NCBI GenBank assembly: GCA_002811645.1 | Contig: PDIP01000046.1 | Span: 1 to 64,000, forward strand | Direction of reading: 5' to 3' | Origin: Corallochytrium limacisporum | Taxonomy: Eukaryota > Opisthokonta | Length of the DNA stretch: 64,000 bases | In this document: in pieces, positions 1 to 9,651 of the stretch | How positions within the stretch are numbered: position 1 is the stretch's first letter | Layout: each line of letters begins with the position of its first letter | The notes under the pieces: generated by a model | Seen by the model: the letters and a program-made list of their open reading frames with translations, nothing else | What the model was told of the DNA's origin: nothing | The model's database searches: none | Translations under genes and position numbers: made by a program

Positions 1-19
1 TAACCCTAACCCTAACCCT
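1..19. repeat. Telomere repeat, chromosome end
   Basis: Three tandem TAACCC units open the window and are the C-rich strand of a TTAGGG telomere. The array stops at the sequence ACCCTGAGGGT, a small fold-back palindrome, and then becomes unique sequence. No subtelomeric satellite separates it from the first gene. Only three units are present, so the array is either clipped in the assembly or short. Confidence 0.85.
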
Positions 20-223
20 GAGGGTGCGGAGTAATTTCGGATGAGACGGAAATGCAGAACTGCGGTGGCTGGTGAGGTACCCAAAGGTACAAGTCGAGTC
101 CGGTTTTTAGTCGGGTTGATAGGAGAGCTCTTTTCGCCATGGTTCAATTATTGTGATAAGAGTTGGCTTGTCACTGCCGTATTGCATCTTACCGTTAGGT
201 TTGCAACGTATCCACAGTTTCAA

Positions 224-1186
224 ATGGAGGTACCAATAATAGACTTTGAGGAGTCTGATTCAAATAAGCTGGCCGAGGCCTGGGATGAAGCCATGTCGAA
301 AGTGGGCTTCGCTTGCATAGTAAATCATGGAGTGCCGCAGAAATCATTGGCGAACATAAGAACGCAAGCCCTTAAATTTTTTGAGGGCACCGACAGGGAA
401 ACGAAATTGAAATATCAATTTCACGAGAAATATGGCGGTCCATTGGGCGGATTTACGCCCTCTGGGCAGGAGGCTGTGGAGAGATCAAAGGGCGACACGT
501 CCGTCAGTGGTGGAAACCCTGTCGAAAGCTATGTTTTCAAAGTTGAAGATAAGGTAACTGGCATTGATAGACCAGAAATCCATGATGAGGATTTCGCAAG
601 GGCGGCTGATGCATATGTTGGGTATATTTCGGTATTGCTCGAACGTATCCATGAAGTCAGTTTATTAGCGTTGAATGCAAATGAAGAAGAAAGCGCTTTA
701 CTTAAGAAATCCTTCTCAAAGAACCCTCGCAATGCTCTACGACTGGCGTACTATCTACCATTGAGCGAAGGAAACGCGTGCTCCGCTCGGTACGGTGCGC
801 ACACGGACTACCAAGGATTCACCATTCTTCACCCAGACCCCATTGACCGAGAACGTGACTATGGATTGGAAGTCTTCATCAAGGATGAGGGCACAGAATC
901 TGGTACATGGTATCCAGTAAAATGTCCTGAAGGTGGCTTCATTGTAAACGCCGGCGATCTCTGGCCAATATGGGCTAGTGGAAAATGGAAGAGTCCCTTG
1001 CATAGGGTTACCGGGCCCTCGGATGGTCGCAAGGAACCCTCTCGTCTTTCTATTGTTTTCTTTACGGGACCTGAAGATGACATGCCAGTCGCTAGCCTCC
1101 CAGATACGGTCAACTCTGATGGTTCGGGTGTGTTAACTGCCGGAGAGCATCTCTTCAAGAAGCTTGGTATTAGCAATGTGAAATAA
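224..1186 (+). CDS. 2-oxoglutarate/Fe(II)-dependent oxygenase, isopenicillin-N-synthase-like
   Basis: Soluble non-haem iron dioxygenase of 320 aa, the usual family length. The N-terminal half has the DIOX_N pattern (VPIIDFEE, then GFACIVNHGVP). The double-stranded beta-helix carries the iron triad: H193 and D195 (GAHTDYQG) and H260 (SPLHRVT), followed by R274 and S276 (RLS) for the 2-oxoglutarate carboxylate. I start at the ATG at 224 because family similarity begins there; the frame stays open upstream to an ATG at 41, which would add 61 unrelated residues reaching almost to the telomere. The substrate cannot be read from sequence; the family includes gibberellin, flavonoid, beta-lactam and pyrimidine-type oxidases. 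The 3' end faces SRPRA at a 93-bp distance. It is the terminal gene of the chromosome and so a candidate for telomere position effects. Confidence 0.88.
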   Translation: MEVPIIDFEESDSNKLAEAWDEAMSKVGFACIVNHGVPQKSLANIRTQALKFFEGTDRETKLKYQFHEKYGGPLGGFTPSGQEAVERSKGDTSVSGGNPVESYVFKVEDKVTGIDRPEIHDEDFARAADAYVGYISVLLERIHEVSLLALNANEEESALLKKSFSKNPRNALRLAYYLPLSEGNACSARYGAHTDYQGFTILHPDPIDRERDYGLEVFIKDEGTESGTWYPVKCPEGGFIVNAGDLWPIWASGKWKSPLHRVTGPSDGRKEPSRLSIVFFTGPEDDMPVASLPDTVNSDGSGVLTAGEHLFKKLGISNVK

Positions 1187-1279
1187 ATTCTGAGACATGC
1201 AACTCCCTATGTGATCTTTGCTGCACAATTTTAAGCACAATGGGTAGCCGTCAGATTTTAAAGAAAGCAAGATACTATA

Positions 1280-3064
1280 TCAGCGCATTAAAGATTCCAC
1301 CACGGCCGTAGTATTCAGTTTCCGCAGATCACTGTAGCGCTGGCCCACTCCGACAAAGATAACAGGCTGTCCAGTAATATGCGTCATACTTATTGCGGCA
1401 CCCACCTTGTCATCGATGGTGTCAAACTTGGTCAAAACAATACCATCGATAAGACGCGGTTCCTGACTGGAGCTCAAATTGCCAAGCGCCTGGTTGAACT
1501 TCACCAGCTGGTCAACAGCCTCGTTGCCGACAAGTGCCTCACCTACAAACAGAATCAAGTCCGGTTGGTTCATCTGCACTAGTTTGGCCAATGCCCGCAT
1601 CAGAGGCTCATTGTCTTGCATGCGCCCAGCGGTGTCTACCAGCACTACAGTGCGTTCTTCACGACGAGCTTGTTGAATAGCATCCCTGGCAACATTGGCA
1701 GCATCCTTTTCGTATCCCTGGTCGTACAATGCTACAATGTCTTCGTCTTCAAAGTTCTGGCAAAGATTCATTGTGTGTGTACGCAACTGTTCGATTGCAC
1801 CGGAACGGAAGGTATCTCCAGCGGCAATCATGATGCGGTGACCATTTCGAGCCAGCCAGAAGGCAATCTTTGCTAGATTGGTGCTCTTCCCGACGCCATT
1901 GACGCCGACCATGGTGATCACATACGGCTTCTTTGCTCGCTTTGCAGCTTCAATATCGCGCAGGATATTAATGCGACGCTTCGGTGTGAGAATTTGCTCA
2001 ATCTGATCCTTCAGCGCGTCCTTCACGGCAGCAGCGACAGAGCTGAAATTTGAGATCCGCGTCCCCTTAAGACTCTGTTCAATGCCTACGCAGATGTCCT
2101 CCGCCACATCACTGGCGACGTTCTTGGAAATTAGGTGGTCCCGGGTCTGGTTTACAACTTTCTGCAATTCAACCTCGTCAATCTGTGCGGTGCCACTTGC
2201 CAGGTTCTTGAAGTATCCAAGGAGACCACCGCTATTGGTCTGACTTGTACCGTCGTCAGCAACGAGATCATCTACTTCACCACTTAACTTCGCGGCGTTA
2301 GAGTCAAAAAGATGCTCTGCATTTGTACGCACTGATGTCTTGTCCGTGTCCGAGCTGAAATCCAGTTGAGTAACGTCATCCTCAGAAAGGGCATCGCCCC
2401 ACTGTCTGCCCTTCTTACCTCCACCGGCTGGTCCCTTTGACTTTCGAGGACTTTTGCTTCCAGATCTACTGCGAGTGCCACTTCCGCTATCATCCACTGA
2501 CTTTAAAAGTTCATGGGCCCCGTCTTCAGCCACTTCAGTCTCCGATTCACCCACGGTGACTGTTGGTGTCGGTGTTCTCTTAGGTTGTTGCCCTCGCTGC
2601 TGCAGTTCTCTCTGCTTCGTCTGGTAAAATTCAGTTATGATCTTCAACTCCCTCTCGCTTAGCGCCTGAGGCACAAACCCAGTCGCCAATGCTGCGTTGG
2701 CTTCACTTTGAGCTCCTCCTAGAGGTCTGAGGTATTGCAATGCGAATTCATGTACTGCCTCTAAAAGCTCTTCAATATGCTTGAGTGGATAACCCTTACG
2801 CTGAACAGCAACACACACTGTGTCAGACGGGGCATCTATATGCCACCGTACGACGTGCTGACCATTGCGAGAGTTGTGTAACTGTAGTTTACCCTGTCTG
2901 CCTTCCAAGAAGACTTGTTCCATGGCTTCATTCACAGCGGTGACGGCGGCACTCTCAGTTGAGGACCCGCTGCTGGCTGCAAGACTAGACAGACCGATGC
3001 CAGCTGTACGCTCATGCCACAGAGGCATGCCACCTCCTGTTAATACACTCACAAGCTCCAACAT
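1280..3064 (-). CDS. SRPRA: Signal recognition particle receptor subunit alpha
   Basis: GTPase that docks SRP-ribosome complexes at the endoplasmic reticulum through SR-beta. The 594-aa protein has the expected order: an N-terminal SRX domain (about 1-150), a charged Ser/Gly/Lys-rich linker (about 160-290), and the NG domain. G motifs are intact: GVNGVGKST at 387-395, DTFRSGAIEQL from 417, DTAGR at 477-481 and TKFD at 545-548, with the GVGQRYSDL closing motif near the C-terminus. There is no membrane segment, as expected because anchoring is through SR-beta. The start is an ATG at 3064. It is convergent with the telomeric oxygenase and divergent from GRX5, sharing an 824-bp upstream region. 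Confidence 0.96.
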   Translation of the reverse strand: MLELVSVLTGGGMPLWHERTAGIGLSSLAASSGSSTESAAVTAVNEAMEQVFLEGRQGKLQLHNSRNGQHVVRWHIDAPSDTVCVAVQRKGYPLKHIEELLEAVHEFALQYLRPLGGAQSEANAALATGFVPQALSERELKIITEFYQTKQRELQQRGQQPKRTPTPTVTVGESETEVAEDGAHELLKSVDDSGSGTRSRSGSKSPRKSKGPAGGGKKGRQWGDALSEDDVTQLDFSSDTDKTSVRTNAEHLFDSNAAKLSGEVDDLVADDGTSQTNSGGLLGYFKNLASGTAQIDEVELQKVVNQTRDHLISKNVASDVAEDICVGIEQSLKGTRISNFSSVAAAVKDALKDQIEQILTPKRRINILRDIEAAKRAKKPYVITMVGVNGVGKSTNLAKIAFWLARNGHRIMIAAGDTFRSGAIEQLRTHTMNLCQNFEDEDIVALYDQGYEKDAANVARDAIQQARREERTVVLVDTAGRMQDNEPLMRALAKLVQMNQPDLILFVGEALVGNEAVDQLVKFNQALGNLSSSQEPRLIDGIVLTKFDTIDDKVGAAISMTHITGQPVIFVGVGQRYSDLRKLNTTAVVESLMR

Positions 3065-3888
3065 TCTTGACTACGAATCAAGAGTGATTAGTTCTCACCG
3101 CTGGTCCCAGAAGCGGTCAAGTCTCTACTCCGTCGTGCTGCCTGGTTTGTTCGGATACAAGACTGTTCTCATAGATTGTCCCTTGATATATCTAAAACTC
3201 CGAGTCCAGAACGCAGAATGCCATTTCTAAGTCGGCTAAACCAGACATCATGCGCGGACTTGTTCATTGCTACAGTCACACAGTTCTCGACTCTTGGGCC
3301 AGCGTAAGGAATTTGCTCTCTCGCGACTGCTGGCAGGGACTGGTGGGTGAAAATTATACCAACCGAAGGGCAAGAGCCCTCACCAGGCAGAGAAGGGAGT
3401 CCAAACAAACCACAAATATTTCAATCAGTGAGCGATTTCCGAGAAAACATATTAACAGGCCGGTGTGAGCAAGCCGGGTGGACAGAGGCAGGTAACTTTA
3501 GCAAAAGCCAGGAGTGCCTCAAATCAGTGACGTCTGCACTCTGTTTGTCCCCGCTGGTAGTGCCGGTGAGGGGAAATTCTGTTCTGTTGCGTGTCAGTGA
3601 CTCGTCTTTTTTTGGAGTCGCATGCTTACCGCCGACGATGGGGTCATCACCTGGATTGGTGTTGAGTTTCCGATGGGCCTCTGTTTACGAGCGACAAGGT
3701 GTACACGGCACTGGGACGCTCTCTGAAGGTTTGCTCATCATCTCAATCCCCGAAAACTACCTTTACTGACAGAACGTAAAGGTATTTGGAGTGCAAACAG
3801 ATCTTAAGTCCTCTCACAGAAGATACCTACTAGCACACCCGGGATAGTTTCAGCACGTGTGTCTCTCAGAAGTGATCTACATCCAGTC
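3065..3888. other. Divergent intergenic region between SRPRA and GRX5
   Basis: Shared 5' region of two divergently transcribed genes. It contains a 140-codon open stretch (3347-3769) with no recognisable domain and no sign of conservation, so I leave it uncalled. No TATA box, repeat or RNA gene is evident. Confidence 0.6.
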
Positions 3889-4428
3889 ATGTTGCGCAAC
3901 AGTGTTCGCATTGTTGGCGTCGTTGGACGACCACTGGCCCGGGGTTTCATTCAAAACAGTAAGAGGGAACTCTTTTATGCTGCCGCTCGACCTGCCATGA
4001 ATGCGTCTACTTTGCAATTTATTCAAGCTAAGAACTTCCACAGCTCCCGTCCATCCTTCTCTGAGCTGGCGCCGGAACTGAAGGACCGGTTTGAGAAAGA
4101 AATCAAGGACAACAATGTGGTTCTGTACATGAAGGGTGTTCCGGAAGCCCCTATGTGTGGTTTCTCCAACGCTGTTGTCCGTGTGCTCGATCTGCACGGC
4201 TTGGCCCCCGGTAGTTACCACTCAGTAAATGTGCTCGAGGACGACGAGGTGCGTCAGGGTATAAAATTGTTCAGTGATTGGCAGACCATTCCTCAGTTGT
4301 ATCTAGGTGGTGAATTCATCGGCGGTGCTGATATTGTTATTCAGATGCACCAGAATGGAGAAATGGTCCAGGAGCTGGCCAATGTAGGAATTAAAAGTCC
4401 TCAGCCGGCTGATCCTCCCCAAGAGTAA
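3889..4428 (+). CDS. GRX5: Mitochondrial monothiol glutaredoxin (CGFS type)
   Basis: Carries [2Fe-2S] clusters from the ISCU scaffold to apo-targets in the mitochondrial matrix. Of 179 aa, roughly the first 55 are a presequence (MLRNSVRIVGVVGRPLARGF, rich in Arg and Ser, no acids). The glutaredoxin fold follows, with the single-cysteine CGFS site at 90-93, the WQTIPQLY segment near 131 and the GGADI glutathione-binding loop near 145. An upstream in-frame GTG at 3859 exists, but the ATG at 3889 begins a textbook targeting sequence and is preferred. The length matches eukaryotic GLRX5/Grx5. Convergent with the M16 protease, with 89 bp between stops. Confidence 0.95.
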   Translation: MLRNSVRIVGVVGRPLARGFIQNSKRELFYAAARPAMNASTLQFIQAKNFHSSRPSFSELAPELKDRFEKEIKDNNVVLYMKGVPEAPMCGFSNAVVRVLDLHGLAPGSYHSVNVLEDDEVRQGIKLFSDWQTIPQLYLGGEFIGGADIVIQMHQNGEMVQELANVGIKSPQPADPPQE

Positions 4429-4517
4429 GGCTACTGCATCAGACCATGATCAAATATTGGTCACATAGTAATATACATGTATTTTTCGCCTCTAAACAGT
4501 TTTGCCTCTGTGTGTAC

Positions 4518-7500
4518 TCACAGCTTTGCCTGGTACTGTAAAGGCATTGCAATGACCTCGAGACAGTTTGGAACCTTCAGGTACTTTGTAGCTAGAGACT
4601 CTAGTACAGGTGTACCCAGAGCGCGATATCCCACTTCAATGCTCTGGGCCCACTCCCTGCGGAAAGGCATGGTCTGGGACGTACCAACTACGGAATCAAG
4701 CCAGAAGCTGTTCGAGTGCGTCATTGTAGCCAGATTCTTGACAATAGGGATGCGCGTCCGACGCACCCGCTCATCGTCGATGGATTCTGACAGATCCTTC
4801 ACACTTTCGTGAATGATCTCACGCATCTCACCAACATGCTGTGGCTTGCAGGTAAGATGCACCATTAGATAACCGAAATTTTGGAACGTCTCGGACATGA
4901 AAAAGTCAGCGCTCGGGGAGTAAGTGTCTCCTCGCTTATTTCGCACTTGCTCTTGCAGAATATCGTTGACCATTGAGTGCAAAAGGTAGAAACTGCGGAC
5001 CTCCTCCAGCGTCAACCCATCCGGGATGCGCCATCCGATCAGCAGACAAGCCTGGCTCGCCTGGGTGTTCACAAAAGTAGTGTGTGTACCGTATGGCATG
5101 GGTCGGGAGGGAACCATGAAATGACCAAGATCATTGCCCACCGTGCACGATTCACGATCCGGCATTGTTCCAAAGTACATGCTCGTTAGTTTGCGTGTTT
5201 GTTTGGGATCCAGATCGCCAACTATGCCAATTTCCATGGGAGCCGTAGCAAGAATTGGCTCCAGATAATCTCTGACTTGGTCAGCCGTGACCTTACGGAC
5301 ATCGTCAGCGGTGGGCGGACGGCGCTTCTCGTCGCTGTGGCCGGCCAACGTATGGAACAGATGGTAGGCTGCAGATGCCACGTCAGACTCCTGTGCTTCG
5401 AGGCTTGCGACGGCGTCCTGTTGTATACGGTCAAATAGGTTCATGCGCCAACCCGGATCCATGAACCCGGCGCGTACATACTGAATCAGTTTCTCCATGC
5501 TATCAGGTAGGCTCATACCATAAAACATCATCGAGCGTTCACCAAAGACCGGTCCTTCATAGCTGATCTTTGCACCGGCCATAATGTCTCGTAGAGACGT
5601 GATTGAGTGAGATCCCAGGCCCATACTGCCCAGGGCCATCATGCTCATCTCACGCACACCAGCAGGCGGCAAAGCATCTGGTCCTATATCTAAACTGACA
5701 GACAATTTGATATCGTTATCCTGCTCCTGTCGCCTTAAGATATTCACCAGGACGTTGTTACCATACCGAGTCTGCAGGATTTCTCGGGACTCACTAACTG
5801 TGTCGACTTCGGTAGCCTCTACTGACTTCAGATTCTTGCTGTCATCCTCGGGGGTTTTGGGAAGCTCGACATGGACAGACTGACTGCTGGCCACTTCATA
5901 GTGGAGCTCAGGGCGGTCTCCATAGGCCCACTGGAGGGAATTGCCAGATGAAGACACCTTACCATTCTCTACACTTTCATCGCCCGTCTCCACGAGGTCT
6001 GCGTGGGAGCGGTGGCGACTGCGGGCAGTACTCATCATATCCAGCAACATGTCATTGTCTAGGCCCGTCACTAAACCAGTTGTGGGCGACGCGGATGGTT
6101 GAGAAATACTCTCCTTTCCCATAAGCATAAGGACTCGTCGTCGTGGAGTGGTACCCTCAGCTTCTTCTTTTTGATGGCTCCGAAGAATGTCACCAATCGC
6201 TCCCTGGATGTCTTCGGGAGCTGTGTAGTCTGCTACCTCTCCGAAAAGTTCGCGGGTGGACTTGGCGGTGGTGTACACTACATTTTGTCTAAGATGAGCA
6301 ATCAACTCGTTCGCTACCTCAGCATTAGACTTTTGTGGCTCAAGCTGGACCATTTGCTCAAAGTAGCCCCTTATAGTTCGCAATTCCACAGCCAGTTCCT
6401 CCTCTGTCGGCCCATAATTAATGAGATTTTGAATTCCTGTGTACATGATTGTGAAGGCATCAGTCGCTCCCATGGCAGTTACCCCCTTCTTGAGCTGAGC
6501 GTGGATATGTCCGTTGCGGAATCCAAGACTGCTGTCAAGTCCCGCGGAAATGTTTACAATGTTCTGAACGGCTACCCGACCGTCAAAGCCATTCAGTTGT
6601 GGTATGGTGTCTGGCTCCTCAAACATGCGCTGGAAGCGTTTACGTAGTATCTGGATACCGATCCGTTCATGAAGCCGCACACGGCGCTCCTCAATGCTGT
6701 CTGGCACTGCTGGTCTATGGCTAACTGTGGCAAGCTCCAGCACGGTGGAATCCACATCAGGGTGCGCCATGGATTCCACGGACAGCGACGACGGCTGCAA
6801 AAGTCCAAGGTCCACCGAAGGTCTTACATCTGTCAAGGGTGCATTATTTTTCAGTTCACCAAACAATGATTCTACAAGTTTGATTGTCTCAACCGTATCC
6901 ACAGCGCCAACCACGATTAAGGACATATTGTTTGGGCGATACCATTGCTGATAGAAGGCTCGCAGGGCAGATGGGGTAAAGGATCCCACTGAAAGAGCAC
7001 TCCCGTCCGGAAAACGATGGGGTATTAAAGTACCACGGTAAAGTGTACCATAGGCGTACTTGCGAATGGCCATGTCGCCCGTATCGGTATCAGCCAGTTC
7101 GCTCTGTACCACGGTAGCTTCCCGTTTAACCTGATCCTCGTCAAACAAGCAACGGCCAGCAAAATCGGACAATATCTGCAACCCCTCGCTCACGTCCTTG
7201 GGTCCACCACTGGGAGGCAGGTCCAGGAAGTACATCGTATCCTCGAAGCCGGTTTGCGCGTTACTATGGTGCCCAAACTTGAGACCAAGGTTCTGAAGCG
7301 TGGTGTGAACGGATGTACCCGGATAATTCTCTGTCCCGCAGAAAGCCAGATGCTCCACAAAATGTGCCATGCCTAGTTCGCCGGCGTCCTCGTTCAATGA
7401 GCCTGCATGAACTAGCAAACGGAGGCTCACGGTCTGAGGATCTTTTGGATTTGCCTTAATGGCAAATCGGAACCCGTTCGACAGGCGACCATAGTTTACC

Positions 7501-7664
7501 CCTGGGTGAGGATCGATCTCTGACACGTCATGTGGCCAAGGTGCGGAGTACACCCGTTCTGACCATTGGTCGCTCTGATTTCTAAGGTACGTGGCTGTTG
7601 TAAATGATCGGACCAAGGGCACACCTAAGCCCCGACTTAGGTGAACCAGCTTTGGGACAATCAT
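4518..7664 (-). CDS. M16 family zinc metalloprotease, single-chain, PqqL-like
   Basis: Large inverzincin-type peptidase of 1048 aa containing both M16 halves in one chain. The first half holds the zinc site: HFVEH at 101-105 and the third ligand E182, exactly the 76-residue spacing of the family. The second, non-catalytic half carries the substrate-binding Arg/Tyr signature RNKRGDTYSP. The first 30 residues are basic, hydroxylated and acid-free (MIVPKLVHLSRGLGVPLVRS), which suggests import into mitochondria (or a plastid, if the organism has one). A Ser/Asp/Glu-rich linker sits between the halves. Architecture and length resemble PqqL-like or stromal/mitochondrial peptidasomes rather than the two-subunit mitochondrial processing peptidase (about 450-500 aa each). 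The physiological substrate is unknown; presequence or free-peptide degradation is an inference. Confidence 0.9.
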   Translation of the reverse strand: MIVPKLVHLSRGLGVPLVRSFTTATYLRNQSDQWSERVYSAPWPHDVSEIDPHPGVNYGRLSNGFRFAIKANPKDPQTVSLRLLVHAGSLNEDAGELGMAHFVEHLAFCGTENYPGTSVHTTLQNLGLKFGHHSNAQTGFEDTMYFLDLPPSGGPKDVSEGLQILSDFAGRCLFDEDQVKREATVVQSELADTDTGDMAIRKYAYGTLYRGTLIPHRFPDGSALSVGSFTPSALRAFYQQWYRPNNMSLIVVGAVDTVETIKLVESLFGELKNNAPLTDVRPSVDLGLLQPSSLSVESMAHPDVDSTVLELATVSHRPAVPDSIEERRVRLHERIGIQILRKRFQRMFEEPDTIPQLNGFDGRVAVQNIVNISAGLDSSLGFRNGHIHAQLKKGVTAMGATDAFTIMYTGIQNLINYGPTEEELAVELRTIRGYFEQMVQLEPQKSNAEVANELIAHLRQNVVYTTAKSTRELFGEVADYTAPEDIQGAIGDILRSHQKEEAEGTTPRRRVLMLMGKESISQPSASPTTGLVTGLDNDMLLDMMSTARSRHRSHADLVETGDESVENGKVSSSGNSLQWAYGDRPELHYEVASSQSVHVELPKTPEDDSKNLKSVEATEVDTVSESREILQTRYGNNVLVNILRRQEQDNDIKLSVSLDIGPDALPPAGVREMSMMALGSMGLGSHSITSLRDIMAGAKISYEGPVFGERSMMFYGMSLPDSMEKLIQYVRAGFMDPGWRMNLFDRIQQDAVASLEAQESDVASAAYHLFHTLAGHSDEKRRPPTADDVRKVTADQVRDYLEPILATAPMEIGIVGDLDPKQTRKLTSMYFGTMPDRESCTVGNDLGHFMVPSRPMPYGTHTTFVNTQASQACLLIGWRIPDGLTLEEVRSFYLLHSMVNDILQEQVRNKRGDTYSPSADFFMSETFQNFGYLMVHLTCKPQHVGEMREIIHESVKDLSESIDDERVRRTRIPIVKNLATMTHSNSFWLDSVVGTSQTMPFRREWAQSIEVGYRALGTPVLESLATKYLKVPNCLEVIAMPLQYQAKL

Positions 7665-8251
7665 CGTCTATATCTACCTATCGATCTATCTATCTATCGA
7701 TGATCAATGGGACTGTCATTCTATGTCATCAGGTACAAGCACTCCCACTAGAAGTAATCTCCGAATCCCATGAGACTCGATGCTGGCTGACCGTATGCTT
7801 GTGACACAACTCTTCTACATCAATTGAAATAGCAAAGCCGTCCTGAAGACCTAACCGGCCCTCTTCCTACTGCTTTCCATTTATCTCTCGGAAGTAACAA
7901 CCCGCAGGGCCAGAGGGGAGGGGAACGGGAGGTTTGTAATCTGCTTCGTGGTCCCCCTACCATTCTGGCCTCCCGCACCACCATTCTCAAGGGCAGAACT
8001 TGGAGGCCCGGATATGGACAGACCCTTAGCCCGTTAACCCCCCTCCCGGGCCGGTGGGTTGGGGGCCGCTTTCCTCAACATGGGTTTGCAACCCCATGGT
8101 CCGTCACACGTGCGGGTAAGACCTGAAACCCACCTTGGATTAGGAGGACTCAGAGGGCGCACGTACATAGAGGCAACCGCCATCCGAACCGAACTATGGC
8201 TTCTTTCTCCCCTTTTTATTAAGCAAGGGAGTATGCCTCAACATTCCAACC
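7665..8251. promoter_or_regulatory. Divergent intergenic region, M16 protease / DPH5
   Basis: A 587-bp shared upstream region. It contains an imperfect tetranucleotide array (TATC/GATA type) at about 7672-7702, close to the protease start, and a GC-rich block with CCCCTCCCGGG at about 8039-8050 followed by GGGTTGGGGG, one of the C-run/G-run structures that recur in this window. No gene seen. Confidence 0.55.
7672..7702. repeat. TATC/GATA microsatellite
   Basis: Imperfect tandem ATCT/TATC units interrupted by TATCGAT, immediately upstream of the M16 protease start codon. Confidence 0.8.
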
Positions 8252-9136
8252 ATGGTTCTGTACTTTATCGGGCTCGGCCTGGGAAATGAGCAGGACATTA
8301 CTGTCCGGGGGTTGGAAATTGTGAAGTCAGCTGACAAGGTCTTCCTTGAAGCCTACACGTCCATCTTGGCTCGGGGTCCGGAGAATTTCTTGAACAAAAC
8401 TGTTACATTGTACGGAAGAGATGACATTGTAATCGCTGACCGTGAGCTAGTGGAACAGGCAGCAGAAACCATCCTGGACCCTGCAGAGGGTCAAGATACG
8501 AAGGTAGCCTTTCTCGTGGTTGGTGACCCCTACGGAGCCACCACCCACACTGATCTGGCTCTTCGTGCCCATGAGCGGAAAATCAAGGTCGTAAATATTC
8601 ACAATGCTAGCATCATGAATGCAGTTGCTGCCTGCGGGCTCCAACTGTACCGCTTCGGACAGAGCATCAGTCAGGTCTTCTGGACTGACGAGTGGCAGCC
8701 GGACTCTTATTATGACAAGATTGGTGACAACATGAGCATCGGGTTGCACACTTTGTGCCTTCTAGATATCAAAGTTAAAGAACAGACATGGGAGAATTTG
8801 GCCCGCGGTCGAAAGGTATACGAACCCCCTCGTTTTATGACCGTCACCGAGGCTCTTGAGCAGCTTTTGGCCTGCGAAGAGAGGCACGGAAGAGGTCTGG
8901 TTAAGGCGGACACTATTGTGATTGGTGTGGCCCGTCTTGGGCAAGATGACCAATTGATTGTCTCAGGCACCGTCTCTGAGCTCATGGAAGTAGACTTTGG
9001 CAAACCTCTGCACTCCCTGGTCATCGCTGGCGATGTGCACGAAACTGAGTTGGAGTGCGTGGCTATGCACGCCAAGAACAAGGATACTTTTGAGGCCATG
9101 CTCAAAGAGATTCGTTCGAAACTGGGGCCTCAGTGA
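8252..9136 (+). CDS. DPH5: Diphthine methyl ester synthase
   Basis: S-adenosylmethionine-dependent methyltransferase of the tetrapyrrole-methylase fold that methylates the modified histidine of elongation factor 2 in diphthamide synthesis. The 294-aa protein starts with the diagnostic YFIGLGLGNEQDIT loop, followed by SADKVFLEAYTSIL, the VGDPYGATTHTDL loop and the GLHTLCLLDIKVKEQ segment with the PPRFM stretch, all characteristic of DPH5. Length matches the family (about 285 aa). The start ATG at 8252 lies in a good context (AACCATGG). Cytosolic; no targeting signal. Confidence 0.96.
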   Translation: MVLYFIGLGLGNEQDITVRGLEIVKSADKVFLEAYTSILARGPENFLNKTVTLYGRDDIVIADRELVEQAAETILDPAEGQDTKVAFLVVGDPYGATTHTDLALRAHERKIKVVNIHNASIMNAVAACGLQLYRFGQSISQVFWTDEWQPDSYYDKIGDNMSIGLHTLCLLDIKVKEQTWENLARGRKVYEPPRFMTVTEALEQLLACEERHGRGLVKADTIVIGVARLGQDDQLIVSGTVSELMEVDFGKPLHSLVIAGDVHETELECVAMHAKNKDTFEAMLKEIRSKLGPQ

Positions 9137-9651
9137 GAACACGAAACAAGTAAAAACATAGGGAGTAATATAACCATACATTGTATCGTAGGTGCAGATG
9201 AGAAAGAGATTTCTGAAAGGATCATCTAGAAATCCATTCTTGTTTAGAAGGGGGATTGGTGCTCTACTGTGTATATTGAGTGCTCACGGAGAGGGGTTTT
9301 AATTCATATAAACGAAATTGAAGAGCGATGAGGGGACTCAGCTAGAGCAATATTCCAAAATGGTTTAGGTTGTCGCCGTCGTGGATCGCGCCGCCCGGGA
9401 GGGACCATAGGGGGAGGCGGTGGTGGCGGGTATATAGATTCGGAATGACCCACGCAGCGCTCTGGAATGCGGGTCTTAGTATCAGAGCCGCCTTTGCTTG
9501 CGAATATCTAGTTATTGGGCAAATCCATTGCGCTTTCCATTGAGCACAAGAACCCTCACTTGTCTCCGTCTGCCACCGCCAGTATTCATCTTCAAAATGG
9601 CCACTTCCAGGCCGGATATAACATTCTTATAGATGCCTCTATCTCATCGCC
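9137..9651. other. Intergenic region between DPH5 and the ABC1 gene
   Basis: 515 bp between two rightward genes. A GC-rich block around 9391-9440 includes CCGCCCGGGAGGGACC and a GGC/GGT-rich run, about 250 bp upstream of the ABC1 start. It resembles the other C/G palindromes in the window. No RNA gene or ORF of note. Confidence 0.5.

Noticed and set aside
4518-7664. Calling the M16 gene a mitochondrial processing peptidase subunit or insulin-degrading enzyme
   Set aside because: The two-half chain with a long acidic linker and the RNKRGDTYSP signature fits PqqL-like enzymes better.
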